Source of the DNA: Limnomonas spitsbergensis
Taxonomy: Eukaryota; Chlorophyta; Chlorophyceae; Chlamydomonadales
DNA: 64,000 nucleotides
Assembly: GCA_037349105.1 (NCBI GenBank)
Contig: JAYJMM010000122.1
Location: forward strand, 1,612,001-1,676,000
Reading direction: 5' to 3'
Both the position numbers and the translations under genes were made by a program. Shown here in pieces: positions 11,301 to 21,632 of the stretch (its first letter is position 1; each line of letters opens with the position of its first letter). The notes below the pieces were generated by a model that saw nothing but the letters and a program-made list of their open reading frames with translations, was not told the origin of the DNA and did no database searches.

Positions 11301-12717
11301 TGTCATGGTTGCATGGCACGTGGCATTACCCGGGGGGCACGGTGCTGAGCAGGCGAGCCATGAGGCGAAAGAAGAGGCACAGCCGCCGCAGCACCAGGAG
11401 TGCATGCCCAGATTGCCCAGGCAGGAGGGCTTCCGCTCAGCAGAGCCGTGTGGGCCAGTGGGTCAAGCCAGCCCTAGCCTGAGTCTCGACCCAGACGGCT
11501 GCAGCAGTTCCAGCCAGGCAGTGGCAGGCAGGGCAGCTGACAGTGACTTGGAAGCAGCTAGGAGCAGCAGGTCTCCGGTGCCAGCACCCGAGGACGACAG
11601 CAGCAGCAGAAATGTGTGCATGGTAGCAATTTGTGATGTAGCGCCTGCAGATGTGGATCTGGCCAGGCTCTGGGAGGACCGTGCAGCAGGTGCCCGTCAG
11701 CAACCGATGGAGATCCGCAATGGCATGCGTCAGGCCATGCGGCGTAACAAAGGAGGAGTATGCATGTTCTGCGGGTTCGAGTGCGAGCACAGCGACAGGG
11801 CATGTGAGCATCTCATGGATGCCAACATCCAGAGGGGAGGAGCAAGGCAGGCAGCGCTGGAGGTGGTTGAGAACCCGGGGCATGGTCAGCCGCGGGTGCA
11901 GGAGCCACACCAGCCCCAGAAGGCTGAGGCAGGCTCCAGCAGTGAGGAGGAAGAAGAGCCCAACCCAATGGGGGGCAGGATGGAAGCTGTTGTGCAGGGA
12001 AGCATCCGGGAGCCCCTGTGGTTGGCACCCAGGTATGGGCCCCACAAGAGGCAGCAGGCGCAGCCGCGCCAAATACCCGTTCCAGCAGCACCCGCGTCCT
12101 CGGGGTATGGAACGATTCGGTCCAAGGTTCCGCCCAGTGTCGGCAGCAGGTCAGTACAAGGGCCCGGGAAGGACAGACCCAGGTTGGGTGAGCAGAGGTA
12201 CCAAGGTCAGGGTGGAAGCCTGTACAGGTTTTCCAACAACCCAGCTTGGACACCCGTGACCGGTGGGCAGGCTGCAAGTCCCAGTGGATCTGGGGGCGGC
12301 GCAAGCAGGATGTCAGTGGACATGGAGGATCAGGAGGAAGCGGAAGGGCCTCAGCCGATCGGATGGGCAGGAATCTGGCAGTGGGCAGCGCGCCTGTGGC
12401 AGCATGTGTGCTCCAGGTACTACGCCCACCTCAGCGATCAGGCCAGAGCCATCGAAGAGTTCCGGAGCCACCACCTGGAGGAATGGGCAACAAAGGCCCT
12501 CATGGGCATCCCTCACACGGGCCAAGACAGAGAAACGCTGCTGGCGGCCCTTAGCAGGGTGTCCAGGGGAACAACGGGGCCAGAGGCGGCCATGGCTGTT
12601 AAAGCCTTCGCGGACGAGTGGTGCAACGGCACGGTAGGGGATCAGGAGGAGCCGGATCCGAGCAGGAGGAAGAGCTCCAGGAGTGGGAAGGATACGAGGA
12701 GGCCAGGCTGCAGCTAG
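8383..12717 (+). CDS. Gag-like protein, two halves in one frame split by TAG
   Basis: A single reading frame runs from ATG at 8383 to 12717, interrupted only by TAG at 10762-10764. The N-terminal half (793 codons) starts with repeats of about 46 residues containing SHTEIGR and PVPQSTPD, then thirteen copies of a 29-residue repeat. The second half is rich in Gln, Gly and Ser. It has coiled-coil-like stretches and a Cys/His cluster (CMFCGFECEHSDRACEH, near 11760) that could bind zinc, then helical segments with WQWAARLWQHV. Around 12640 the true frame shifts, because the next frame continues a convincing coiled coil (EEELQEWEGYEEARL). The TAG could be a readthrough signal or simple decay; decay is favoured because later frames are also broken. 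Repeat content and context point to a structural Gag-like role, but no known Gag family is certain. Confidence 0.5.
9418..10580 (+). repeat. 87-bp coding tandem repeat, about 13 copies
   Basis: Each unit encodes 29 residues of the type VTPVVAGGCEPGQLQVQAS followed by RLCLQREAVP. Two cysteines per unit (GGCEP and RLCLQ) are kept in nearly all copies. Units differ by scattered substitutions but keep the frame, so length changes have been in phase. Function unknown. Confidence 0.9.
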
Positions 12718-14737
12718 ACGACCGCAGGGAGGTCCGAAGGTGGCAAGAGCAGACGGAAGGGGCTGCACCAGCTGCTAGCCAGGCCAGCTGGGAACGCCTA
12801 GAGGCAAGCAGCGAGCCTAGCCTCAGGAACCAGCGTATGGATGAAGGGTGCAGGCCCAGGCCAAGCAGCCCCGCGGCCAGCGAGCAGCCGAGGACAACCA
12901 GCTTGCAGCTAGCCAGGGCTGCAGAGCAGGGCTCGGCGCCTATAAGGGCAAGCAGGCAGGAGTCCTATGCCATGCTGCGCATCGTGGACAACAAGGAAAA
13001 TAGCAACCTGAGTGGAGGGCCTGGTGGACCACATCGCGGAGCTCCTGCGGGCCCAGGCGGCCCAGGCAGGAGTCAGGGCGGAAAGGAGCAGCCACTGCCC
13101 TGGCCAAGGAAGGAGGATCTTGCAGGAAATCGAGCCAGCGGGGAACGTCGGGAGAGGCGACCCGCAAAGGCAGGAAAGCAGGGAGGAAGCACTGTCAGTT
13201 TCCAAGGCAAGGGAGTACACTGGCGGGACACAGCCTAGCATGCCTAGCAGCAACCAGCCCGGAAGGCAGTCGGGATCAGGAGGAGGAGCCGGACATCAAG
13301 AGCCCGCTCAGCAGCCATTAGGAGGAGGCAGCCGCCCCAGAAGCTTGGCAAGCGAGCAGCCGTCTGGGGGCCGACAGTCCCAGCGAAGTGCAGACCGCAT
13401 AGACGACCGGGGCCAGCGCAGTCGGAGCCCTGCCAGGGGCGGAGGTGGCGGATCGGGCTCGGTCCCCAGCAAGTCGGACTCGGATGACACGGAGGGACGC
13501 AGCCCGGGCTCCAGCGGGGAATCCATGAGACAAAAAAGGGAGAGGATAGCCCTAGAGCAGGCGGAGGCGCACTTACAGCTGCAGAAACAGATGATCATGC
13601 AGCTGGCCGGGGGAACCAGGTTCATTATGATCCCAACCATCCAAGGCAACGTGCCGGTGCTGGACATGTCCCAGCCGGGGGCGGTCGCAGCCAGGCAGTA
13701 CTGCCAAGCTTGCAGCTCCTCGGGCTCGCACAACCGCATGGCATTATCCGACGAGCCGCCAGCACTGGCAGTGGTGACAGGCACTGGCAGCGGTGACATG
13801 GTCCTGCCAGTCCCCCTCAGCCATGGCCTTGCTGGTCCGATCATTGGTCGGCATGTGGAACGACAAGCCGGCCTGCATGGGGCCGCTGGTAGTCGCCATA
13901 CGGGCGGCACCTCAGGGAGACAGGGCCTCCCGGGAGGTCGAGCGGATCAAGGAGACGTAGTCACCTTCGGTGGTAGGGCCGCCACACGAGGTATCCCTGC
14001 TCACCCTGTGGATCAGGGTGGTGCAGAAGGAGGTGGACAAGCCAACCTCGGACGAGAGAGCGGCGGTCACCAACCTCAAGCTGGGAGTCAAGACCACCCT
14101 GGACCCAAGAGTCAAGCCGGAGGAGACGGTGGAGGCTTTCACCCACAGGATCCTGTCCACGGCAGAGTTGCTGCAGATCTCCAGGGATGCAGCAGACAAC
14201 TTTGGCAGAAGGCACTCGGTCTCGCACATGTTCTATAAAGGGCTGCCATTGGCCACCAGGGTCAAGTTGTGCGCGTTCATGATGACTATGCCCAATTACC
14301 TGTGCATGACCGATGAGGAGCAGATCACTATGCTGTCGCAGCAGGTGGTGTTGTGGGAGAAGTTCGCCCTGGAAATTGGAGACCCGGGGGTCACAGATCA
14401 CAGGCCGGCGGCAGAAGAGGCGGAAGAGACGGAAGAGGAGGACGAGACAGATGAGGAAGAAGATACGGCAGAGGAGGAAGAGGCGGATGAGACGGGCGAG
14501 GGGAGAAAGCCGGCACGTTGGACACCTAGACCAACCCTGCCACCCGGCTGGGGTGCGGGTTGTTACAAGACCAATGGCGGCCGGACTCAATGGCATCGCG
14601 TATACCAATGGCAGGGGAGAAGCCAATGTCACCTCGCGAGCGGTCCATTGAAGGGCCAAGGTGGCGCTAGGCTTCCAACGAAGAGGAGGTGTCGGCCCTC
14701 GAGGGGCAGACAGCCAGGTTGGGCTAAGGGGGAATAG
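12618..14737 (+). pseudogene. Continuation of Gag-like coding, frameshifted
   Basis: Coding moves through three frames: 12618 to about 13010, 13012 to about 13700, then about 13810 to 14737. Each overlap keeps sensible peptide (ENSNLS passes into EGLVDHIAELLRAQ). In the last frame a TAG at about 13958 splits VERIKET from SPSVVGPPHEV. The final part is a helical domain of about 130 residues with TLWIRVVQKEVD, AFTHRILSTAELL and HMFYKGLPL, which looks like a capsid domain. An acidic Glu/Asp tract and a Trp/Pro-rich tail follow. No zinc knuckle is seen after it. Confidence 0.5.
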
Positions 14738-15371
14738 GAAACCCCTAGAAGGGCTGAACCTGCTGAGCACTTGACGGACCCCACGCCGTACCTGGAAGAA
14801 CGAGCCGGTGCCAACCCTAAAGGGATCACCCCCGGGGCAGCACGACTGGCACTAGTAGGCAGCAGGCAGTGGGCCGACGGCCAGCAGGGCATAGCCTAGT
14901 ACGCAAAAAAAAATGTTTCCCAATGTACCGTAGCAGCAGGAGCAGCGAGCCGAGGGAGTGCATAATGATGGTGGCTACAGCGCTGATTAATGTAGTCGAC
15001 TTGTATGACAGTCGCCTTTGGAGTAAAGATTGCCTCATGGCCAACCAGTAGAGGGGCTAGACTAGGATAGGACACCGCTGTTACTGCACGCATCTCCTGT
15101 GGCTTAAGGGCCAGGTGTCAACGGTACAGTGGGGCAAGAGCAGCGGGTGGTCTGTGTTTATGTCTGTGTTCCTGACTAAAGTCTTTGGATTTGAACCCTT
15201 ACCAGCGGTAGGACACGTATATCGAATTTTGATGATTTTTTGAATTTACCCAAGCATGACACTGGTGACGGTACCGGATTCATTGTGTCCTGATCAGGCC
15301 AGGGAGAGATCGGGAGTAGCCCAAAGGCTTTTGTCGAGCGTGTGAAGAACGTGGGAGAACCTAGGGTTAGC
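14738..15371. other. 3' untranslated part of the gag-only element
   Basis: No gene and no second copy of the LTR-like segment is visible here. The element appears to end at GGGTTAG, before a minisatellite remnant. Confidence 0.4.
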
Positions 15372-15984
15372 CACGGGATTCAGTGGATTTCTTTTCTTCA
15401 GACTGTCTGGTTTGCATGCAGATGTTAGGAGACTTCTATGTTAGGGAACTTCCCATTTCTGAGTGTACATATTTTCCAATTTCGCTCTCAGTACCACCCC
15501 TAGTCCGGCTCCCCACGCATGCCCGAGGGGCTTAACGTGGGGGAGCGGGGGATGCACACAAAATCTTCAAATTGACAGCAATTGTTAATTGCAATGGTAA
15601 CTAGAGTTCTAAATGCAAAAGCCAATCAGTTCTAGTTGAGGAACCTTCCACAAATGAAGCCAGCTCTGGAGAAACGTTTCAAGATTTGCCAGAAAAATCC
15701 CAGGGCAGTGGCTGACGCTATTTTCATCTAGCTCCGTAATTGGCGAGGACCTTGGACTGATTCCGGATGGGGCTGCGGTCCCCAGGCGCCGTTGCGCTGG
15801 GGCCTCAGTCTTCAAGGTAACATCCTCCACAGCCGATCTTGCGGGCGAAAGCAACTACAGTAAGAAAGCTTTAATTTGGGTACATAATGCAGCAAGGTAC
15901 TCAACATAGCCAAATTCAACAGGAACATGCATAAGTGTGAACCCATTTAAAAGTGTGGACTAAAAACCGAACATGTGTCACAGT

Positions 15985-16066
15985 ACAATTAATTGATTTA
16001 TACAATTAATTGATTTATACAATTAATTGATTTATACAATTAATTGATTTATACAATTAATTGATC
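15985..16066. repeat. 17-bp tandem array, five copies
   Basis: The unit ACAATTAATTGATTTAT repeats five times with almost no divergence. The unit is AT-only apart from one C and one G and contains the palindrome AATTAATT. Confidence 0.95.
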
Positions 16067-17054
16067 TAAACTCATAGGATTATGATTGACACAAGGTGTA
16101 AATCACAATCGAACATACGTTTAAATTCTCAGATCATCATGATCAGACAAGCGGAAAGGGAAGCAGGTCATGGGTTAAAACTGTCCCATCTCTGGGTATC
16201 CCATCCTTGCGGCGGCACCGGTAGTAGTCTGACCACACTGGGTCTGACATTATGACCCCAACAGGTATGGCAGCAGAGTACAAGCAGTCCTTCAACACCT
16301 AGCTGTCAGTAGAGGTAAGATATAGGCCGCAGTTTTAGAATAGAGCGGCGTATCACAATGCTAAACAACGAACATAGCTTCTTCCAACCATAAATGGTTA
16401 CCAGGCAAGATCTATGATTTCTGGCCGTAATTAAGCCATAATTTCACTGACTAGGTAATTTTAGCACATGGCAGTGGCATTTTCCCCACCGCATTTGGAA
16501 TTATCACTGGAGTCTCAAGGTCAGAGTGGCGAGCATGACTCAAATTAGCACCATTACCCGTATGTACAGTTACACAGTACACATATCACTCCAAGGCATG
16601 TCCATATCTAATTTACTTTTTGATATAGCGTTTTATGTAGGTACAGCAGTTACGCACTTTTCACCGGCCGAAAATTGTGCTTAACACTACTACATATATC
16701 AACGAAGCAACTAATGTTTGAGCTGTATGCAAGATCAAGTCAGCACAAAGCAATAGGACATGAGGACAAGGAGGACAAAGAGTGCAACACATTAAACGAA
16801 CGGGTTGCCTATCCCTTGCCCCCATTCTCAGTGGTACCGGAATCAAGGTTAATTTATGATGGTTGGATGCAACAATAATTGTGGGTGCAACAGCGATTTT
16901 GGGTGCAACATCGCGATAAATTGCACCCTCCACCCTTTGCATTAATGTCAACACCATCTTCCTCATTAACAAGTTTGAATGTCTACCTTAGACAATTCTG
17001 CAGCTTCTGCCTAAGCTGCATGAAAATCTGACTAGAGAACTGCGAGATATTGCC

Positions 17055-17247
17055 GGAACCCCACCAGGGGGCCCTGTAGCCGTGCTGGAACCCCCACCTG
17101 GGGGCCGTGTAGCCATGCTGGAACCCCCACCAGGGAGCCCTGTAGCCGTGCTGGAACCCCCACCTAGGGGCCCTGTAGCCATGCTGGAACCCCCACCAGG
17201 GAGCCATGTAGCCGTGCTGGAACCCCCACCTTGGGGCCCTGTAGCCA
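17055..17247. repeat. About 33-bp tandem array, six copies
   Basis: Units of GGAACCCCCACC plus (A/T)GGG(G/A)(G/C)CC(G/C)TGTAGCC(G/A)TGCT repeat six times. Because the unit is close to 33 bp, both strands stay open (for example PWWGFQHGYRA on the minus strand); this is repeat coding, not a supported gene. Confidence 0.9.
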
Positions 17248-18121
17248 ATAAGGTTAAGTACACCGGATTTGAGGAGTCTGAAGTAGTACTATGCATGCGC
17301 GGAGTAGTATGCAGAAGCTCGCCCAATACGGTGTGCGCTGCGGTGTGCGTTGCATTCGGTTGGCGATTGATTCCTCACCGGACCATTCTGCACATGGGAG
17401 AAACCATGGGTAGGGAAAAGTTTTAAGCAAAGGGCATGAAATAAAGCATGCATATGTACAGACACCCCCCCCAGCTCTGAGCTGTGACCATAAACCAGCT
17501 TTGAGCTAGACAATAGGCATGCTTAGCAGTCATGCAGGAGATTGCATTTATAAAGGTCCTATCAGGAATTAGGAGTTAGTGTTTGCGCATATGTCTGCTA
17601 AAGAAACAACACATCACGGTAGCTGTAACCTTTATGATCCTCAACCAAGTGTGAACGGGGAGTACGTACAACTAGGTGTGAACGCGCAAGTATGAGCACG
17701 TGTGTACCACCAAGTGCATACAATATGTGTGAACATCCAGGGGCGTACCACCAGTGTGAACAAGCAGGTAGTAACCAGCATGTATGAACACGCTGTTAGT
17801 GTCAGCATGAATGTACATCATAGCAGATTGCAATACACACCATACATATCTCTGAGAGAGTCAGCCAAAGACTGGAAGGCAAGAACAACATCGGCATTAT
17901 AACTAGCATATAGAAGCTAAGAAAAGCCTAAACCGCTGATCCATCACGAGCCGCAACCTGGTACTGGTAAAGGGAGAGGGCATGCTTTTCACATTGATCA
18001 GTTGTCACCAACGGGGCAGAAGAGGATACAAGCTGATCATGCTCAATAACGCCTTCACCAGTGTCAATCCACATATGTCTAAGCTCCCACTTCTCAATTC
18101 TTTGTGCGGATAAAGCGTGAA

Positions 18122-19317
18122 CTAACGTGAATCATATTCAGCATGATCTACAGTTTCGTTTAACATATGTTGGTGCCAGAGCCGGTTGGGCACCAGCAAC
18201 TGAGCCGGTGTTACAGGAATCTCAGCTTCCACGGGAGGGTTGCATGGTCCTAAGCAATCCTCAGAAATTCTGGAATCCTGCATCAGAAACCCAAATGTTT
18301 CTATTATGGCTATATCACCATGTCGAGATGCATCACGCGCCATGCAAATCGGAGTTTGTAAGCCGATGGTTCTCTCACCACGCTCGTCCGACCTCCTAGA
18401 CATCGTAAATGCCATAGCAGTTTGAATTGGACGATCAATTCTCTTCGTCTCACTTTCTATATGACAAGGAATTGGTCCCCATGCATCACTGATGGTGACC
18501 TCACCTTCGTTGTGCTCAAAACGACAGTGCTCTGAGTTGATCCCATAAATCCCTGGTGAATCTTGCGCTTGGTCACGGCTGACCCTATCTTCATCGGAAT
18601 ACAACCTTGTCTTAACGACTTCAATTACTCTGCAAGAGTCATTGGAGTGGGACTCGAAGCAAGGGTTCCAATAAGCATTATCCGGCCAGACAAATGGAGT
18701 GTTAGCGGGAGGGCTATAGCCCACGGGGTGTAACATTATTGAGCCGGGTCCATCCCGTGAATCCTCGTACCTATCATTATCATCAGCATTGGACATGAAC
18801 CACAAACCTGATGAATGCATGATACAACTTGCGTGCTCTAGCTCCTCATGTGCCTTAACCTCAGAAGGCATATATGCATGGTTGTTCATGGGATCATCAA
18901 CTATCACCTCAAGTGCCATGTTGGTGGGAGCCAGATCTACGACTATGTTCTTCATGCGCGTGTGTGCAATGTTGAGCATGGGTGCCTCACACTTTGGCTC
19001 CTCAAGCGCCGTAATAACTGGAGTCAAATCTGCATGGATCTGCATGGCAGTTTCGATTCCTGCTTCCTCATAATGCGACGTGACAACGGGAGTCAGATGT
19101 ACACGGTTGTGCATGGCAGAAAGATTGCAGAGCGCGTACATGTACCGGTCAGCACCTTCCTGCCCCTCTTCCTTGTGCAAAGCAAGCACAACTTCAACTT
19201 GTGCCTTGATATGCGCTCTTTTCTATTCCTTTATCCTAATTTGCTCCTCTAAATCCTGAATATACTTGACCCGGTCAGCCATCCAACTGTAATGTTCATC
19301 TTTTGGTCTGAAAGCCA
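18122..19317 (-). CDS. Unknown protein, in-frame TAG near the start
   Basis: Reading starts at ATG 19317 (MAFRPKDEHYSW) and runs to a stop at 18122, about 398 codons, with one in-frame TAG after 31 codons (IRIKE, stop, KRAHIKAQ). The peptide on both sides of the TAG forms one continuous helical, coiled-coil-like segment, which argues that the TAG is a recent mutation. After it come three imperfect repeats around HLTPVVTSHYEEAG, ADLTPVITALEEP and VDLAPTNMALEV. A longer region without recognisable domain follows. I do not recognise the family. Its setting among transposons suggests a transposon-related protein, but that is inference. Confidence 0.4.
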
Positions 19318-20285
19318 TGAAACCAGTCCTGACTGTTGACATGAAAGGTTCCATAATACTGAAGATGACTCCTTTGATCGGCCAAGTGGTCGACCGACGA
19401 TTTCTGACACCTAATTAAGTCGACTCTGAGAGTCGACCTGTTTACAGACATCTGGAGGTGCGACCAGTCGGACTATTTCTTTCTTAGAAAAGTGCTGTGA
19501 CTTCAGGAATATGACAGATTCCTGATCGTTGCTGTTGAGACTCGAATTCCCAGCTGTAAACCTGGGAATCAGTCGATGCATTTAAGATAAGTATCCCCTG
19601 GACTACTTACCTGACTATTCTCTACTGTTGACAAGATTGCCTGATGGGTCGACCCTTCCGAAGGTGACTGTAGCAGCAGTCGAAGATGTAGTACACTGAT
19701 GACAAGGTACGATGATCTTCAGTGGGAAGTCGCTTGTAGGCGATCTTCAGATGGGGAGACTCGCTTGATGATCTATCAGGGAGTCGACTTGGAGCCTCTG
19801 GACTGGCTGTTGATGAAGAGTTGATGAAGTTGGTGGTGGTAAACCAGCTGGAAGGCCGGAGAATGCATGATAAAGGCCGAAATATCAAGAGTAGACCTTC
19901 AAGGCTAAGCAGTGTTTGTGCTTGCTTAGACTGAAAGGGATCGAACAGTTTTAGTGCTTGTTCTGTTTGGTGGTTCGATACTCGAGCAGTGTTTGTGCTT
20001 GCTCAAGTAAAGTGAGCAGTGTTTGTGCTTGCTCGATGAGGAGTGACTATGCAACTTCAGATTAAAGGGTGATTACGAAATCAGGGCTTCAAGTAAGAAA
20101 GAAATAGTGGCTGCATACACTTCAGCAGTCACTAAAGAGGAGCAAAAAGTGTGAAACACACACTTCTCTTGTTCAACAGAGAATACACACAAGTGTAGCT
20201 GCAACAGCAGCACTATACACAGAGTTCGACTACAGGAATCCATAACAAGGAACTGATAATTCAGTCAGACGCGCGGTGCGCTACA
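19318..20285. other. No gene; short direct repeats
   Basis: From about 19905 to 20035 the segment GCAGTGTTTGTGCTTGCT recurs three times, with a fourth diverged copy. GTCGAC-containing motifs (AGTCGACT, GTCGACC) are frequent between 19380 and 19800. The 3' untranslated end of element A probably lies in the upper part of this stretch, but its exact terminus was not found. Confidence 0.4.
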
Positions 20286-21372
20286 TCAGCATGACACCGT
20301 TACCATGAGGCACAGAAAGAAAGAAGCAACTTCCTCACGGTGGTTTTCTCTTATGGGTGTGCTTTTTTGGCCCAGTGACAGGCTTTGTGGCGGAAAATAT
20401 TCGAGTATGCGCCTGGTTTGCACTATGCTATGCAAGAGTTTTATCGAATGGACATGCATTTTCTGGGCGCATTCATTTTTAGCATGGAATGCGGTGATCC
20501 CAAGAGACATCATGGCTTGAATTGTGTGCTTACCGTACTGCCACGAGGTTTTGGTGCTTCGATGCCTTTGGGGGTTCGTTTTGAGGCCTTCTATTATATT
20601 TTGGGGGTTCGCTTTGGGGGTTCGCTGAAGCCTTCAATGTATTCCGGTGATATGACTTTGGGTGTTGATTTTCACAGCATGCTTGGAGACGCGAGGGACG
20701 GCCCGCCCTGCCTAGAGCTGGCCGGAGCTGCATGCAGCGGGTTGCGAGCTAGTTCTGCTGCTCGAGCCGCGCGTCGATCATCCTGTTGTTGTCGAACTTC
20801 TGGGACAAGTCTAATAGTCTGGTTAACTTACGCTACGTTCTCCAACTGCTACCCTCCTAACTCCAAAGAAGCTCAGCATCCTCAGTTTCTTCCGGCTATC
20901 GGATGTTGTTGCTGTACCGTACGCTGGGGGTGGTCGCGGTGGAGGGGTGGTGCCCTCCATAGTGAAGACTCCGTTTTTAGACGGCGCAGGAGAGTGCCGG
21001 CAGTTTGTCACTGAAACGCCACACTTGGGTTGAAAATGCGTGGTGATTTAATTTTGGGGGTTCGCGCGGACCCATAATATCGAAGGTGCTACTATTGGGG
21101 GTTGCTTCCCCCAATGTCGAAGCACCAAAACCTCGTGGCAGTACGGTATTGTAAATAGTGCCCGATGTGCCAATCAAGATTGGAATAATTTTTATGTTGT
21201 TTCGCTGGTGTCCGTTCAAGATCAATAGCTCCACAAGGTCAGTGTGCTGGTTTAAGCAAGCTTTTAATTGGTCCCCATGCGCGGTGTCTCTGCAATACTT
21301 GAATTCCCCAATGCGGACTACAACGTCCTTCTTTTGTCCTGTCGTTTGCATCAACAACATGTCAGGCTGCAT
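20286..21372 (-). pseudogene. Element A C-terminal restriction-like endonuclease segment, split by a transposon
   Basis: The coding piece 21372-21148 has QPDMLLMQ, then VVVRIGEFKYCRDT, then KIIPILIGTSGTIYN. The PD and E-x-K arrangement fits a PD-(D/E)XK nuclease fold, as in the restriction-like endonucleases of early non-LTR elements. After the inserted transposon, the piece 20530-20286 continues with SLGITAFHAKNE and VQTRRILEYFP and ends at TGA. Element B has the same order (RPDLLLIE, IHVIELGF, LGITPFN, RRYLEN), which confirms the two halves belong together. Joining them across the insertion with one TA kept gives an open frame. Confidence 0.7.
20533..21146. mobile_element. 614-bp inverted-repeat transposon with TA target duplication
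   Basis: Perfect 30-bp terminal inverted repeats (CCGTACTGCCACGAGGTTTT and on) lie at 20533-20562 and 21117-21146, each flanked by TA (20531-20532 and 21147-21148). The interior has no transposase frame; it carries several GGGGGTTCG motifs. Removing the element and one TA restores the open frame of element A (GTIYN, then KHTIQAMMSLGITAF). This fixes both boundaries and the TA duplication. TA duplication suggests a Tc1/mariner-type mobiliser. Confidence 0.92.
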
Positions 21373-21632
21373 TTTCGTTTCATTTGGATGGCTCCAAGTG
21401 TTGGTGCCGCAGCGTGGGGGATTAAGTATGGGGGGACTTTATTCATCAGCATGGCTGGTGCTTCAGCTCTCTCACACTTCTCGGCCGTCCCCAGGTCAGC
21501 CATGACGATGTCCCCTCCCATGCTGCCTTTCGATACAGCCCTCAGCAAATCCTTCCTGTGCCATGGTGGCGCTCTATGTACATCTTTTGCATGTCAGGGT
21601 GCCTGCATGCGCCTGTGATATGGCCTGCACTG

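Larger units (their letters stand above)
7032..15371 (+). mobile_element. Gag-only retroelement inserted in the minisatellite
   Basis: Both boundaries abut the 18-bp minisatellite, and CCACGGG stands on each side, as a 7-bp target duplication would. The first 645 bp recur at 34563-35205 and begin TGTCACGG, like an LTR. A long leader is followed by repeat-rich, Gag-like reading frames from 8383 to 14737. I see no reverse transcriptase, integrase, protease or tyrosine recombinase, and no matching copy of the LTR-like segment at the 3' end. It may be a non-autonomous LTR element or another class of retroelement. The frame is broken by shifts and in-frame TAG codons. Confidence 0.6.
15372..18121. 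other. Gene-poor stretch with two tandem arrays
   Basis: No exon could be supported. The stretch is AT-richer than its surroundings. It begins with one minisatellite remnant (CCACGGGATTCAGTG) and holds the two arrays listed separately. Confidence 0.4.
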
